NCBI GenBank assembly: GCA_026392455.1 | Contig: JAPLCB010000004.1 | Span: forward strand, 62,001-126,000 | Origin: Propionibacteriales bacterium | GTDB lineage: Bacteria > Actinomycetota > Actinomycetes > Propionibacteriales > Nocardioidaceae | Direction: 5' to 3' | Length of the DNA: 64,000 bases | Part shown: piece after piece, positions 1 to 8,337 of the stretch | How positions within the stretch are numbered: the first letter of the stretch is position 1 | How the letters are laid out: every line of letters starts with the position of its first letter | Translations under genes and position numbers: made by a program | The notes under the pieces: generated by a model | The model's database searches: none | What the model was told of the DNA's origin: nothing | What the model saw: only the letters and a program-made list of their open reading frames with translations

Positions 1-735
1 ATGGTCAAGAACATCACCGACCACAACCTGTCCGTCGTGGCGCTGCAGGAAGCGACCGCCGCGACCGCGAGCTCGCTGGAGTCCAAGCTGGCCTCGAAGT
101 GGAAGGTCGCGACCCCGCAGCCGGACGCCGCCCAGCAGATCCTCTACGACGGTTCGGTGTTCCGGGCCGTCGCCAACGGGGTCTTCGACGTTCCGAACCC
201 CCGGGTGCCCTCGCGCCCCCTGGCCACACCCTGGGTGGTGCTCCGGCTCCTGGCCCCGTCGAGCCAGCAGAGCCAGGACGTCTTCGTCACCTCCATCCAC
301 TTCTCCGAGAACACCGCCAAGACGCAGATGGAGAAGAAGCACGACGTCAACGTGTCCGCCCTGGCTGCGCTGCGGGCGATCGAGGCCGCCAACACCGGCG
401 ACCTGCCGGTGATCGCGGCGGGGGACTACCGCTACCTCCGGGAGCCGTTCATCGACCGTGCCGGCTACGTGGAGGGTCCGCCCACCTTCGTCCGCAACGG
501 TTTCTTCGACGCCATGGCCGCGGTCCGCAAGGTGAACTTCAACTACACCACCGTCAACGGCCACAAGAACCAGCTGCCGATCCTCTCCGGGGTGGCCAGC
601 CGTTCGGACTACATCATGCTCAAGGGTTTCGAGGGCAGTCGTGCCTACGTGAACGTCGCGAACTGGAAGTACAACGGTGCCTTCGTCAGCGACCACAACC
701 TGGTCTACGCCGACGTCACGATCCCGTACCGGTAG
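1..735 (+). CDS. Endonuclease/exonuclease/phosphatase-family protein, 5' end cut off by the window
   Basis: The 244 visible residues look like the C-terminal part of an EEP-fold (DNase I-like) hydrolase. VVALQE near residue 12 matches the metal-binding Glu strand, GDYR near residue 141 sits where the family usually has GDFN, and SDHNLV near the C-terminus matches the catalytic Asp-His strand. The first visible Met falls inside the fold just before the Glu strand, so the true start is almost certainly upstream of the window. Such proteins in actinobacteria are often secreted nucleases or phosphatases, but nothing visible identifies the substrate. GDYR instead of GDFN may lower activity. A strong hairpin follows the stop codon. 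Confidence 0.7.
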   Translation: MVKNITDHNLSVVALQEATAATASSLESKLASKWKVATPQPDAAQQILYDGSVFRAVANGVFDVPNPRVPSRPLATPWVVLRLLAPSSQQSQDVFVTSIHFSENTAKTQMEKKHDVNVSALAALRAIEAANTGDLPVIAAGDYRYLREPFIDRAGYVEGPPTFVRNGFFDAMAAVRKVNFNYTTVNGHKNQLPILSGVASRSDYIMLKGFEGSRAYVNVANWKYNGAFVSDHNLVYADVTIPYR

Positions 736-742
736 CACGACG

Positions 743-774
743 AAGCCCTCGACAACCGGAGTTGTCGAGGGCTT
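743..774 (+). terminator. Terminator hairpin after the EEP gene
   Basis: A perfect 14-bp stem (743-756 with 761-774, arms AAGCCCTCGACAAC / GTTGTCGAGGGCTT) with a 4-nt loop starts 8 nt after the stop codon of the first gene. The T run after it is poor, as is common in high-GC actinobacteria. It lies between the + strand gene and the 3' end of the - strand tRNA-Lys, so it could serve both. Confidence 0.8.
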
Positions 775-786
775 GCGTGTGCTGTC

Positions 787-862
<76 letters not shown>

Positions 863-930
863 CTGAAGCGGTGCAAACATTAGCAGCGCTGCGAGCGGAT
901 CTGAAATCGGGGGTCGTGCTCGCCCGGTGG

Positions 931-2511
931 CTAGCGGGAAGCCAGCACGGCGTGCGCGGCGTTGTGCCCGCCGAGCCCGCTGACGCCGCCGCCACGACGA
1001 GCGCCGGAGCCGCACAGCAGCACCGAACCGAGCTCGGTCGCGACGCCCCACTGCTGGGCCGGCGTCACCAGGGCCTCCCGGTTGGACGCCCAGGGCCAGG
1101 CGAGGTCACCGTGGAAGATGTGACCCCCGGGCATCGCCAGATCAGCCTCGATGTCCTGGGGGAACTTCGCCTCGACGCAGAGCTCGCCGTCGGGTCCGGT
1201 CAGCACGCAGGACAGCAGCGGCTCCATCAGGTGGGCGTCGATCGCCGCGATCGCCCGGCGCACGGCTTCGAGCCGGCGGGCCTCGGTATCGATCTCGAAG
1301 AGGGCTGCCGGTTGGTGCAGACCGAAGTAGGTCAGCGTGTGGGCGCCGTAGGAGGCGAGCTCGCCCAGGATCGACGGATCGGTCAGCGAGTGGCAGTAGA
1401 GCTCGCCGGGTGGTGTCGTCGGGACCTGGCCGTGGGCTGCCTGCCGGTACGCCGCGGACAGTGCGTCGTACTCCTCGGCGACGTGGAAGGTGCCGGCGAA
1501 CGCGGTGTGCGGGTCGACCCCTGTCTTGAGCCGGGGGAGCCGGGAGAGCAGGAAGTTGATCTTCAGCTGGGAGCCGGCCGGTTTGGTGGTCGGCTCCGCC
1601 TCCCCGCCGAGCAGGATCTGGAGCACCCAGGGCGCCACGTTCGCGAGCACGGTCCCCGCGGCGACGGTGTGCTCGCGCTCGCCGTCGTGCCAGGTGACCT
1701 CGGCGCCTGCGGCCGGTCCCGGATCGGTCCGGATCGCGCTGACCCCGGCGCCGGTACGGATTTCTGCCCCCGCCGCGACCGCTGCCCGGGCCAGGGCGTC
1801 GGTGACGGCTCCCATGCCGCGGACCGGCACCTTCCACTCGCCGGTCCCGTTGCCGATCAGGTGGTAGAGGAAGCACCGGTTCTGCACCAGCGACGGACCG
1901 TGGAGATCCGCGAACGTGCCGATCAGGCCGTCGGTGGCCACGACCCCGCGGACCAGGTCGTCGTGGAACCGCTGCTCGATCAGCTCACCCAGCGGGCGCT
2001 CGACCAGGGCGGTCCAGAGGGCCGGCTCGATGCCGGCGGCCATCTCCCGGGCCGTCAGCAGCGGACTGGTCAGCGTCGGCGCCACCCGGGCAGCGACGTC
2101 GGCCATCTCGGCGTAGAAGCCCTGCCAGGCCTGGTACTCCGTGTCACCGCCGGTCAGCGCCCGGAAGGACTCCTGGGTCGTTCTGCCCTCGTCGTGCTCG
2201 ACCAGCAGGCCGAGGTGCCGCCCGTCGCGGATCGTGGGGGAGTACGACGCGACCGACCGGGAGCGCAGCTCGACGTCGAGCTGCAGGTCGGTCGCGATCG
2301 ACTGCGGCAGCAGCGAGACGAGGTAGGAGTACCGGGACAGCCGGGCGCCGGTGCCGGGGAACGCCTCGGCGCTGACCGCGGCGCCGCCGACGTGCCCGAG
2401 ACGTTCGAGCACCAGGACCGAGAGTCCGCTGCGGGCCAGGTACGCCGCTGCGGTGAGTCCGTTGTGCCCGCCACCCACGACGACGACGTCGTAGCTCCCC
2501 CGTTCGCTCAT
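931..2511 (-). CDS. FAD-dependent phytoene-desaturase-like oxidoreductase (PYROXD2 type)
   Basis: A 526-aa flavoprotein. An N-terminal Rossmann motif VVGGGHNGLTAA (residues about 9-20) is followed by a glutamate-ended beta strand (VLERLGHVGGAA) typical of the amine-oxidase / phytoene-desaturase superfamily. The C-terminal segment GSGARRGGGVSGLGGHNAA is the second FAD-binding stretch characteristic of PYROXD2-like proteins. Length fits the family (about 500-530 aa). The start at 2511 places the Rossmann motif near the N-terminus, and longer in-frame extensions upstream have no homology-like features. The gene stands alone with no carotenoid genes nearby, so a pigment role is not supported. The substrate is unknown. 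Confidence 0.8.
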   Translation of the reverse strand: MSERGSYDVVVVGGGHNGLTAAAYLARSGLSVLVLERLGHVGGAAVSAEAFPGTGARLSRYSYLVSLLPQSIATDLQLDVELRSRSVASYSPTIRDGRHLGLLVEHDEGRTTQESFRALTGGDTEYQAWQGFYAEMADVAARVAPTLTSPLLTAREMAAGIEPALWTALVERPLGELIEQRFHDDLVRGVVATDGLIGTFADLHGPSLVQNRCFLYHLIGNGTGEWKVPVRGMGAVTDALARAAVAAGAEIRTGAGVSAIRTDPGPAAGAEVTWHDGEREHTVAAGTVLANVAPWVLQILLGGEAEPTTKPAGSQLKINFLLSRLPRLKTGVDPHTAFAGTFHVAEEYDALSAAYRQAAHGQVPTTPPGELYCHSLTDPSILGELASYGAHTLTYFGLHQPAALFEIDTEARRLEAVRRAIAAIDAHLMEPLLSCVLTGPDGELCVEAKFPQDIEADLAMPGGHIFHGDLAWPWASNREALVTPAQQWGVATELGSVLLCGSGARRGGGVSGLGGHNAAHAVLASR

Positions 2512-2598
2512 GGGAAGAACCGTAGTGCAGAGGACGATTCGGACGTGTCGGGCGCCACTAGGACATAACGCAATGCGGGGGTGCCTCGTTGACCGTGC

Positions 2599-2976
2599 AT
2601 GAACGCACTGATCAGCAGGCTCCAGGCGCCCCGGACCATCCGGTCCCACGTGGCACGCCTCCTGGTCGTGCGGACGGTCGGTTCGGTCGTCCTGGTGGCG
2701 ACCGCGCTGTTCGGGCAGTCCCTGGCGATGCAGCCGTCCGGTGCTGATCTCGAGGCTGGGCCGGTGCCTGCAACGGTCCGGCCGGTCCTCGACCGGGTCG
2801 CGTACCCCGACTGCGTCCGGCCGCAGGACTGGCCGGCGAACACCTGGGGCGCCTCGGTGATCGCCTACAGTGCGACCGACGGCCGCACCCGCCAGGTCTC
2901 GTTCGACCGGGCCTGGGAGGTCACCCACAACGACACCGAGGCCGACGACGTCACGGTTCTGGGTATCTGCCGCTGA
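2599..2976 (+). CDS. Hypothetical single-pass membrane or secreted protein
   Basis: A 125-aa protein that I cannot assign to a family. It has a basic N-terminus, one hydrophobic stretch at about residues 22-42 (LLVVRTVGSVVLVATALFGQ) and a polar C-terminal domain with two cysteines (YPDC and the penultimate GICR) that could form a disulfide outside the membrane. It is divergent from the FAD oxidoreductase and 52 bp upstream of the pirin gene. It is credible as a real gene because of codon bias and signal-like organisation, but no function can be inferred. Confidence 0.55.
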   Translation: MNALISRLQAPRTIRSHVARLLVVRTVGSVVLVATALFGQSLAMQPSGADLEAGPVPATVRPVLDRVAYPDCVRPQDWPANTWGASVIAYSATDGRTRQVSFDRAWEVTHNDTEADDVTVLGICR

Positions 2977-2992
2977 CGGGCGAAACTGCCTC

Positions 2993-3021
2993 TTGAGTTT
3001 AGTTGAAGTTTGAACTACTCT
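2993..3021 (+). promoter_or_regulatory. Promoter of the pirin gene, leaderless type
   Basis: TTGAGT (2993-2998) and TACTCT (3016-3021) are separated by 17 bp. The -10 box ends 7 nt before the ATG at 3029, so transcription should start at or next to the start codon. No Shine-Dalgarno sequence is present. A MarR-type palindrome occupies the spacer. Confidence 0.6.
3000..3017. promoter_or_regulatory. MarR-type operator at the pirin promoter
   Basis: TAGTTGAAGTTTGAACTA is an imperfect inverted repeat (TAGTTnAAnnTTnAACTA) lying between the -35 and -10 boxes. It closely matches the two palindromes in the marR-yceI intergenic region at 46193-46248, so the same MarR protein (45631-46119) is the likely ligand. 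Occupancy here would block RNA polymerase. Confidence 0.6.
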
Positions 3022-3028
3022 TCGTGAC

Positions 3029-4009
3029 ATGCCAGCCATCACCGTTGACGACCTGACCGTCCTGCACCGACTGCCCGTCCCCGGGCTGGGTGACACGGTC
3101 CGCCCGGTCAAGCAGATCATCGACGCACCGTCGGGCTACGAGGGCGAGGGCTTCCCGGTCCGACGGGCCTTCGCCGGGGTCGACCTGCGCGACCTCGACC
3201 CCTTCATCCACATGGACCAGATGGGCGAGGTCGAGTACGCACCCGGCGAGCCCAAGGGGACGCCGTGGCACCCGCACCGCGGGTTCGAGACGGTCACCTA
3301 CATCATCGACGGGGTCTTCGACCACCACGACAGCCACGGCGGCGGCGGCACCATCACCGACGGCGACACCCAGTGGATGACCGCCGGCTCGGGCCTGCTG
3401 CACATCGAGGCGCCGCCCGAGTGGCTGGTCGCCAAGGGCGGGCTGTTCCACGGGATCCAGCTCTGGGTGAACCTGCCCAAGGCGGCGAAGTGGAACGCAC
3501 CGGCCTACCAGGACATCCGGTCGGGCCAGGTAGGTCTGGCCACGTCGGCCGATGCCGGCGCGCTGGTCCGGGTGATCGCCGGCGAGGTCGGCGAGACCCG
3601 TGGCCCCGGGTCGACCTTCTCGCCGATGACGATGGTGCACGCGACGGTCGCCGCAGGTGCCCAGCTGGAGCTGCCGTGGAACCCGGCGTACAACGCCCTG
3701 GTCTACGTCCTGTCGGGGAACGGCACCGTCGGGCTCGACAAGGTGCCGTTGCGGACGGGCAACCTCGCCGTTCTCGGTGCCGGCGACTTCGTCACGGTCC
3801 AGGGGGCCACCGTCCAGGACAGCCGGACCCCGGACTTCGACGTGATCGTCCTGGGCGGGCAGCCGATCCGGGAGCCGATCGCGATGGCGGGTCCGTTCGT
3901 GATGAACACCCGCGCGGAGGTGATGGAAGCGTTCGAGGACTTCCAGAAGGGCCGCCTGGGCACGATCCCCAGCGTGCACGGCGCCCCGACGGAGCTGCGC
4001 GAAAGCTGA
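3029..4009 (+). CDS. Pirin-family bicupin protein
   Basis: A 326-aa protein of the pirin family, a two-cupin-domain iron protein group including quercetin 2,3-dioxygenases. The N-terminal cupin carries the conserved metal site: HPHRGFET (about residues 75-82) provides two histidines, and LLHIEAP (about 129-135) supplies the third His and the Glu. The C-terminal pirin domain contains GPFVMNT near residue 290. Length is typical. The start is supported by a -10 box 7 nt upstream. Pirins respond to oxidative or electrophile stress in several bacteria; here a MarR operator in the promoter suggests induction by small aromatic or oxidant signals. The substrate is unknown. Confidence 0.9.
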   Translation: MPAITVDDLTVLHRLPVPGLGDTVRPVKQIIDAPSGYEGEGFPVRRAFAGVDLRDLDPFIHMDQMGEVEYAPGEPKGTPWHPHRGFETVTYIIDGVFDHHDSHGGGGTITDGDTQWMTAGSGLLHIEAPPEWLVAKGGLFHGIQLWVNLPKAAKWNAPAYQDIRSGQVGLATSADAGALVRVIAGEVGETRGPGSTFSPMTMVHATVAAGAQLELPWNPAYNALVYVLSGNGTVGLDKVPLRTGNLAVLGAGDFVTVQGATVQDSRTPDFDVIVLGGQPIREPIAMAGPFVMNTRAEVMEAFEDFQKGRLGTIPSVHGAPTELRES

Positions 4010-4033
4010 TCCGCCCGCAGATATAGATTCGGT

Positions 4034-4039
4034 TACGCT
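4034..4039 (+). promoter_or_regulatory. -10 box of the TetR gene, leaderless
   Basis: TACGCT lies 6 nt before the ATG at 4046, the spacing seen at other leaderless genes in this window. No clear -35 box or Shine-Dalgarno sequence is visible. Confidence 0.45.
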
Positions 4040-4045
4040 CTGGTC

Positions 4046-4606
4046 ATGGTGCGGCTCGTGGTCACGCGTGCGGACTACTTCGAGGCTGCGACGAAGATCC
4101 TGGCAACCGAAGGCGCCGGTGGGCTCAAGATCGTTGCCCTGTGCGCGTCGATCAAGGTCACCAGCGGCTCGTTCTACGGGTACTTCGGCAGCTTCGACGG
4201 GTTCGTCGCCGAGTTCCTCGCGTGGTGGGAGGAAGCCCAGACCCTCCGCCTGGTCGAGCTGTCGAACGCTCCCGACGACCCGGTCGAACGGATCAGGACG
4301 ATGAAGACGCTGGCCGGGTCCTTGCCGCACGAGGCCGAGGCCGCCATCCGCTCCTGGGCGCACACTCATCCGATCGTCGCGGTCGCGCAGAAGCGGGTCG
4401 ACCAGCGACGGCTGGAGGCCCTGACCGACATCGTCCGACCGGTGGTCGCGGACGCGGCCGAGGCCAGCCGGCTGGGCCTGATGGGCATCACCCTGCTGAT
4501 CGGGCTCCAGCAGTGGCGGACGCCGGTGACGCAGAAGGACTTCGACATGCTCTTCGACGAGTACGAGGAGATCATCCTGGTCCGGTACCCGGTCACCAGG
4601 ACCTGA
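4046..4606 (+). CDS. TetR/AcrR-family transcriptional regulator
   Basis: A 186-aa protein with an N-terminal TetR helix-turn-helix: residues 7-48 include AATKILATEGAGGLKI, then the recognition region SIKVTSGSFYGYFGSFDGFV, which matches the TetR pattern T-x-G-x-x-Y-x-Y-F. The remaining helical part is the ligand and dimer domain. It lies 36 bp after pirin in the same direction but has its own -10 box. Target genes and ligand cannot be read from the sequence. Confidence 0.85.
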   Translation: MVRLVVTRADYFEAATKILATEGAGGLKIVALCASIKVTSGSFYGYFGSFDGFVAEFLAWWEEAQTLRLVELSNAPDDPVERIRTMKTLAGSLPHEAEAAIRSWAHTHPIVAVAQKRVDQRRLEALTDIVRPVVADAAEASRLGLMGITLLIGLQQWRTPVTQKDFDMLFDEYEEIILVRYPVTRT

Positions 4607-4741
4607 ACGGATCGAGCGGTTCTCACCGCTACCAGCAGATGCCTCGGCGCCGGCCTGGGTGACACCTGGCCCACGGATGGCCCATGGATGGGGGACCTAG
4701 GGCTCTGGTGCGCCAACCTTGGGTCCGTTGTGCTGGGGATC

Positions 4742-5362
4742 ATGAAGTACCGACCGCTGTGGCTGACGTGCGCCGCCCTCGTGACCGTTGCCGCAACGCT
4801 CGGCGGCTGCGGTTCGTCGGGTACGCCGATGATGGGGCAGCGCGGTGGGCAGACGCCTTCAGCGAGGTCGGGCTTCCCCGCGGGCATGATGCATTCGTTC
4901 GGCTCCGGCTATCACGCTCGCGGCCTCGTCTGTGCGGCGCCGTCCTTGCCCGGTCGTCTTGTCACCGTGGTCGTCGGGGACATGGGGATGACCAGCGTGG
5001 TCGGCGGCACTGCGCAGCCGGGCGGGCACATGATGCTGCGGGCGCTCCCCGCAAGCGTTCCGTCGGGCCAGATCGGCTTCGTGGTGGACAACATGGGCTG
5101 GCGTACCCACGAGCTGGTCGTCCTTCCGCTCGCTGCCGGACACCAGGCCGGTGAGCGTGTCCCCGGCCCCGATGGACGGATCGACGAGGCAGGCAGCCTG
5201 GGTGAGGCGTCTGCGTCCTGCGCCTCTGGGGCTGGGGAGGGGATCTCGTCGGGCAGCGTCGGCTGGGTCGTCTTGAGACTTCCTGCGGGGCGCTACGAGC
5301 TCGTCTGCAACCTTCCCCACCACTACGCCAGCGGGATGTACCAAGCGTTTGACGTCGCGTAG
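4742..5362 (+). CDS. Lipoprotein with a cupredoxin (blue copper) domain
   Basis: A 206-aa protein beginning with a lipoprotein signal peptide ending in LGGC (lipobox, Cys about residue 22). The mature part is plastocyanin-like: a His in GWRTHELVVLP, then CNLPHHYASGM near the C-terminus supplies Cys, His and Met in the order and spacing of a type 1 copper site. The ATG at 4742 was chosen because it puts a charged MKYR ahead of the hydrophobic core; an upstream in-frame start would spoil the signal peptide. It probably works as an outer-face electron carrier or copper-binding protein. It stands alone between TetR and slipin, so the partner is not shown. Confidence 0.8.
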   Translation: MKYRPLWLTCAALVTVAATLGGCGSSGTPMMGQRGGQTPSARSGFPAGMMHSFGSGYHARGLVCAAPSLPGRLVTVVVGDMGMTSVVGGTAQPGGHMMLRALPASVPSGQIGFVVDNMGWRTHELVVLPLAAGHQAGERVPGPDGRIDEAGSLGEASASCASGAGEGISSGSVGWVVLRLPAGRYELVCNLPHHYASGMYQAFDVA

Positions 5363-5628
5363 CGCGGCGTCCGCGAGAGCGGGCCGTTGAACGGAGGCTG
5401 GTGAGCGCGGTGCGCCGGCTCACGGGTGCGCCGGCGCCTGCGACACACAGCAAAGTGCTCAGCCGTCACCGAGGACGACCGCGTGGCCGTCATCGCGCGG
5501 GAGAGTCCGAGCGTTACTGGGGAGCGCGGTCCTCCATGTGCCCGTCTGCGCCATCTCGGCGGACTCGCTCTCGCGGTCAGGCTTCAAGTTGGCGGTCCCA
5601 ACATCCAGCACGCCCCCGCGGGACGGAC
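5363..5628. other. Intergenic region with no identified feature
   Basis: This 266-bp GC-rich stretch lies between the convergent lipoprotein and slipin genes. Short reading frames here have no start signals or recognisable content. I see only small GC-rich inverted repeats near 5400-5440 that could act as a terminator. Confidence 0.4.
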
Positions 5629-6477
5629 TCATGGCACCGTCTCGACGAGTTCCGGCTGATGATTCGTGGATCGCGGCGCCGGGACCGTGGGCGAGACCCC
5701 GGTTGCTGCAGAGCCTTCACGTTCGATGAAGGCGGTGAGCTCGGCAATGGTGGTCATGATCGGCGAGGGGAAGACGACGGTGGTGTTCTTGTCGACGCCG
5801 ATCTCCACCAGGCTCTGCAGGTTCCTCAGCTGGAGCGCGAGTGGGTGGGCCATCATCGTGTCGGATGCCTCTCCCAGCGCCGCTGCTGCGAGGGACTCGC
5901 CCTCGGCGTTGATGATCTTGGCGCGCTTCTCCCGCTCGGCCTCGGCCTGCCGGGCCATCGCCCGCTTCATGGTGTCGGGGAGCTGGATGTCCTTGAGCTC
6001 GACCAGGGTGACCTCGACTCCCCAGTCGACGGTGGTGACGTCGAGGATCTCCCGGATGTCGAGGTTGATCCGGTCGGTCTCCGAGAGCGTCTCGTCCAGG
6101 GTGTGCTGTCCGACGACCTTCCGCAGGGTGGTCTGGGCGATCTGGTCGATCGCCGCCCGGACGTTCTCGACGGCGACGACCGACTTGACCGTGTCCACGA
6201 CCCGGAAGTAGGCGACGGCCGAGACGTCGACGCTGACGTTGTCGCGGGTGATGATGCCTTGGGACTGGATCGGCATGGTCACGATTCGCCGGGAGATCCG
6301 GTGCATCACGTCGACGACGGGGATGATCAGTCTCAGTCCGGGTTGCCGGGGTGCCAGCACCCGCCCGAAGCGCAGGACGACGCCTTCCTCGTACTGCTTG
6401 ACGATGCGGACTGCCAGCACGAGCGCGAGCACGACCAGCACCAGCACGATGGTCACGGTTGTGGTCCAGGCGTTCAT
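5629..6477 (-). CDS. Slipin / stomatin-like SPFH (band 7) protein
   Basis: A 282-aa SPFH protein. One N-terminal membrane helix (about residues 5-25) is followed by the band 7 core: [38 protein letters not shown] and the segment [17 protein letters not shown] that marks slipins. A charged helical region ([19 protein letters not shown]) gives the oligomerising coiled coil. Slipins scaffold membrane microdomains; a partner NfeD protease regulator is not encoded next to it. The start at 6477 was preferred to an in-frame ATG at 6540 because it puts the helix directly at the N-terminus. The upstream region holds a long inverted repeat shared with the DUF1876 gene. Confidence 0.9.
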   Translation of the reverse strand: MNAWTTTVTIVLVLVVLALVLAVRIVKQYEEGVVLRFGRVLAPRQPGLRLIIPVVDVMHRISRRIVTMPIQSQGIITRDNVSVDVSAVAYFRVVDTVKSVVAVENVRAAIDQIAQTTLRKVVGQHTLDETLSETDRINLDIREILDVTTVDWGVEVTLVELKDIQLPDTMKRAMARQAEAEREKRAKIINAEGESLAAAALGEASDTMMAHPLALQLRNLQSLVEIGVDKNTTVVFPSPIMTTIAELTAFIEREGSAATGVSPTVPAPRSTNHQPELVETVP

Positions 6478-6821
6478 GATGGTCCTGTCTGCGGGGTGTG
6501 TGCGTGAGCGAGACGACGGGAGCCCGTCGCCGTGGTACACGGCTCGGAGTTTTGGCGGGTCGTCACCGTGCTTGCGCCTGGTGGGCTCCGCCGTTTGCCA
6601 ACTGGACTTCCCGTCGTCTCGCTGTCAGTTGACCGCGTCCTGCCTGTTGGTCCCAGGGCCGAAGGTCACCGCGGCGAACGACATCTGACCCGACGTGCGC
6701 GGAACGTCCGGGATCCGCCTTGGCAGGAATCGGGCCCGTCGACCAGCGGTGCTGCGGTTGGTGGGGGGAGTGCGACGAGCCCGCTGTCGGCAGCCCCGCT
6801 GCGATCGTGACGGGGAGATTC
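6478..6821. other. Slipin upstream region, no gene
   Basis: I see no supported gene here. It holds a perfect 14-bp inverted repeat (6508-6521 / 6609-6622) and a block (about 6602-6640) resembling one upstream of the DUF1876 gene. The rest is the downstream region of the 115-aa gene. Confidence 0.5.
6508..6622 (-). repeat. Long-range inverted repeat in the slipin leader
   Basis: GCGAGACGACGGGA at 6508-6521 and its exact reverse complement at 6609-6622 flank 87 bp, starting 31 bp upstream of the slipin ATG. A diverged pair of the same arms lies upstream of the DUF1876 gene (about 8405-8424 and 8503-8535). The arms could be paired operators or a long 5'-leader hairpin. Confidence 0.6.
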
Positions 6822-7169
6822 CTAGTCGGGGCGCTGGCGGCTCGTGCGAAGTTGTTCCAGGTATTCGTCGACCCGCCGCTGGTTCCAGGCGAGTCGTGCC
6901 GAGGCCTGGTTCGGTGCCGCGGTCGCGCGGGTTATCTCTTGCTTCTCGACGTCTGCCTTGCCGTCCGGTCGGCTGTAGGTCCACTCGATGACGACCCGGT
7001 CGTCGGGGCGAACGGTCAGGAGGGAGGCGGCTGTGTTGATCACCTGCTGGCGCAGCTCGGCCAGAGAGTCGGCGGAGGCAACCTCCCCGCCGTTGTCCAG
7101 GTGTGCGCACCAGTGGTCACCTTGGGCGATCGTGACCTTGAAAGTCTTGGCGTCATCGCTGTTGTTCAT
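6822..7169 (-). CDS. Hypothetical 115-aa protein
   Basis: A small soluble protein that I do not recognise. It starts with a beta-rich part (TFKVTIAQGDHWCAHL), a helix (SLAELRQQVINTAASLL), another strand (DRVVIEWTYSR) and a charged C-terminal helix (ARLAWNQRRVDEYLEQLRTS). It has no membrane segment. A strong Shine-Dalgarno sequence (AGGAGG, complement near 7174-7180) lies correctly spaced before the ATG at 7169, which supports a real gene. The neighbours are slipin, a GyrI-like protein and DUF1876, all on the same strand but separated by gaps, so they are probably separate transcription units. Confidence 0.6.
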   Translation of the reverse strand: MNNSDDAKTFKVTIAQGDHWCAHLDNGGEVASADSLAELRQQVINTAASLLTVRPDDRVVIEWTYSRPDGKADVEKQEITRATAAPNQASARLAWNQRRVDEYLEQLRTSRQRPD

Positions 7170-7466
7170 GCGGCCCTCCTCACCCCCAACTTTCGTCGGA
7201 TCGAGGGCGCTGGTGCAGAGGCGACAGGTCCTGGATCTCGTGACGGGTGGCGAGGCCCGGTCGGAGCGGGATTACTCGCCCTACCCATCTGGGTGGGTAG
7301 CGAGTGCGGTCGAAGGCGCCCGGTGACCTCGTCGGTGCGGCGGGAGTGGCTCATCCTCGCAGTCCACCAGCAGATCTCCAGGTACATCAGCGGCACACGT
7401 CACCGCGGCGCAGGGCGTCCCGCAGGGCCAGCTGTGCGCTCAGTCGGTGCGATGGCGATGTTCGGC

Positions 7467-7940
7467 TCAGCTCACGGCCGCCGTGATGGGCCAGTAGATC
7501 TCGGTACGGGTCTGCTCGGCCGGTGTCTCGGGTGCGCTCCAGTACTCCTCCCACATGGGTCCGTGCGAGTCCACGGACCTTCCGCGCGCACGCGCCCCTG
7601 CCAGGAGATCCTGGTACGCAGCAGGCAGATCGCCGTACGGCCCTACGTGGGTGGTGTGAGCGGCCTCGGTGGACCCGATCGCCATGATCTCCACTCCCGG
7701 GACGTCGGCACCTGGTGGCACCGGGAACCCGGCTGAGACGTCGAACCCTTGAGCTGTCATCTCGTACGACGCGAGCGGTGGCCCGCTCGGACTGACGCCA
7801 GCGGTGGTCAGCTCGGTCATGACCTCGGCCAGCGCGATGCCCACCTGGTTCCCGATCGAGCCGATGTCCTCGGCGGAGATACGAAAGCGGCGAACCGCCG
7901 TGGTCAAGCCAGGCACATTCACGATGTCGACGTCGTGCAT
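7467..7940 (-). CDS. GyrI-like small-molecule-binding domain protein
   Basis: A 157-aa stand-alone GyrI-like / AraC effector-binding (SOUL-like) domain. The opening DVDIVNVPGLTTAVRRFRIS matches the first strand pair. The middle has MTAQGFDVSAGFPV (phased like the family's D-x-x-x-G-x-P-V segment), and the end HVGPYGDLPAAYQDLLAGARARG matches the typical HxGPYxxLxxAYxxLxxW stretch. Such proteins bind hydrophobic ligands, and some hydrolyse toxic small molecules. I chose the ATG at 7940, preceded by AGGAAG; a start upstream at 7967 is possible. Confidence 0.75.
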   Translation of the reverse strand: MHDVDIVNVPGLTTAVRRFRISAEDIGSIGNQVGIALAEVMTELTTAGVSPSGPPLASYEMTAQGFDVSAGFPVPPGADVPGVEIMAIGSTEAAHTTHVGPYGDLPAAYQDLLAGARARGRSVDSHGPMWEEYWSAPETPAEQTRTEIYWPITAAVS

Positions 7941-8018
7941 CTTCCTCACCCCTTGGTCTCGACCCAAGTCCAGCCCGAGCTGGGTGCGTGCCGGTAGGGG
8001 ACGAAGTCCTTGGCCGGC

Positions 8019-8038
8019 GTCCGGAAGTCACTTCGGAC
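8019..8038. repeat. Near-perfect palindrome between the DUF1876 and GyrI-like genes
   Basis: The arms GTCCGGAAGT and ACTTCGGAC pair except for one extra G. It lies 33 bp after the DUF1876 stop and about 80 bp before the GyrI-like start on the minus strand. It may be a weak terminator or an operator. Confidence 0.35.
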
Positions 8039-8070
8039 GAGCGCCGAAGGTGTGCGGCTTCCTGCCGGAA

Positions 8071-8337
8071 CTACAGAGCGATGTGGTTGGCCCGACCCGA
8101 GTTCAGCTCCACGTCGGTCAGCGTGGCTTCGAGAAGGTCGTGAGCCAAGCCGTTGAGGGCGCGGCAGACGGCCAACTCGTCGCCGATCTCCGGGACGTTC
8201 CGGTCGGCGGGGTTGAGGCGCGCCAAGCCGGTGTGCCTGAGCTCGGTGCCAGCGGCGGAGGTGAGAACGGCGTCCGCCTTCGTGTGAGTGTCGTCTTCGT
8301 AGACGAAGATCTGCATCTGCCATGTCTTGGCTTGCAT
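8071..8337 (-). CDS. DUF1876 family protein (Rv1738-like)
   Basis: An 88-aa protein matching DUF1876: an N-terminal KTWQMQIFVYEDDTHTKADAVL strand pair, then LARLNPADRNVPEIGDELAVCRALNGLAHDLLEA, with the family's conserved DxxVPEIGDELAxxRAL segment. Mycobacterial Rv1738 is a hypoxia-induced member whose fold resembles ribosome hibernation factors (family knowledge). The ATG at 8337 was chosen because longer versions add a low-complexity N-terminus with no family match. It is probably expressed under stress or in non-growing cells. No convincing DosR box was found nearby. Confidence 0.8.
   Translation of the reverse strand: MQAKTWQMQIFVYEDDTHTKADAVLTSAAGTELRHTGLARLNPADRNVPEIGDELAVCRALNGLAHDLLEATLTDVELNSGRANHIAL

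Noticed and set aside
1490-1867. Several short frames antisense to the FAD oxidoreductase and throughout the window
   Set aside because: They lack start signals and domain content and mirror the codon bias of the real gene on the other strand.
7997-8010. GGGGACGAAGTCCT near DUF1876 as a DosR-type box
   Set aside because: The GGGAC/GTCC halves are 3 bp apart instead of 4 and the outer positions do not match; it also lies downstream of DUF1876 rather than in its promoter.
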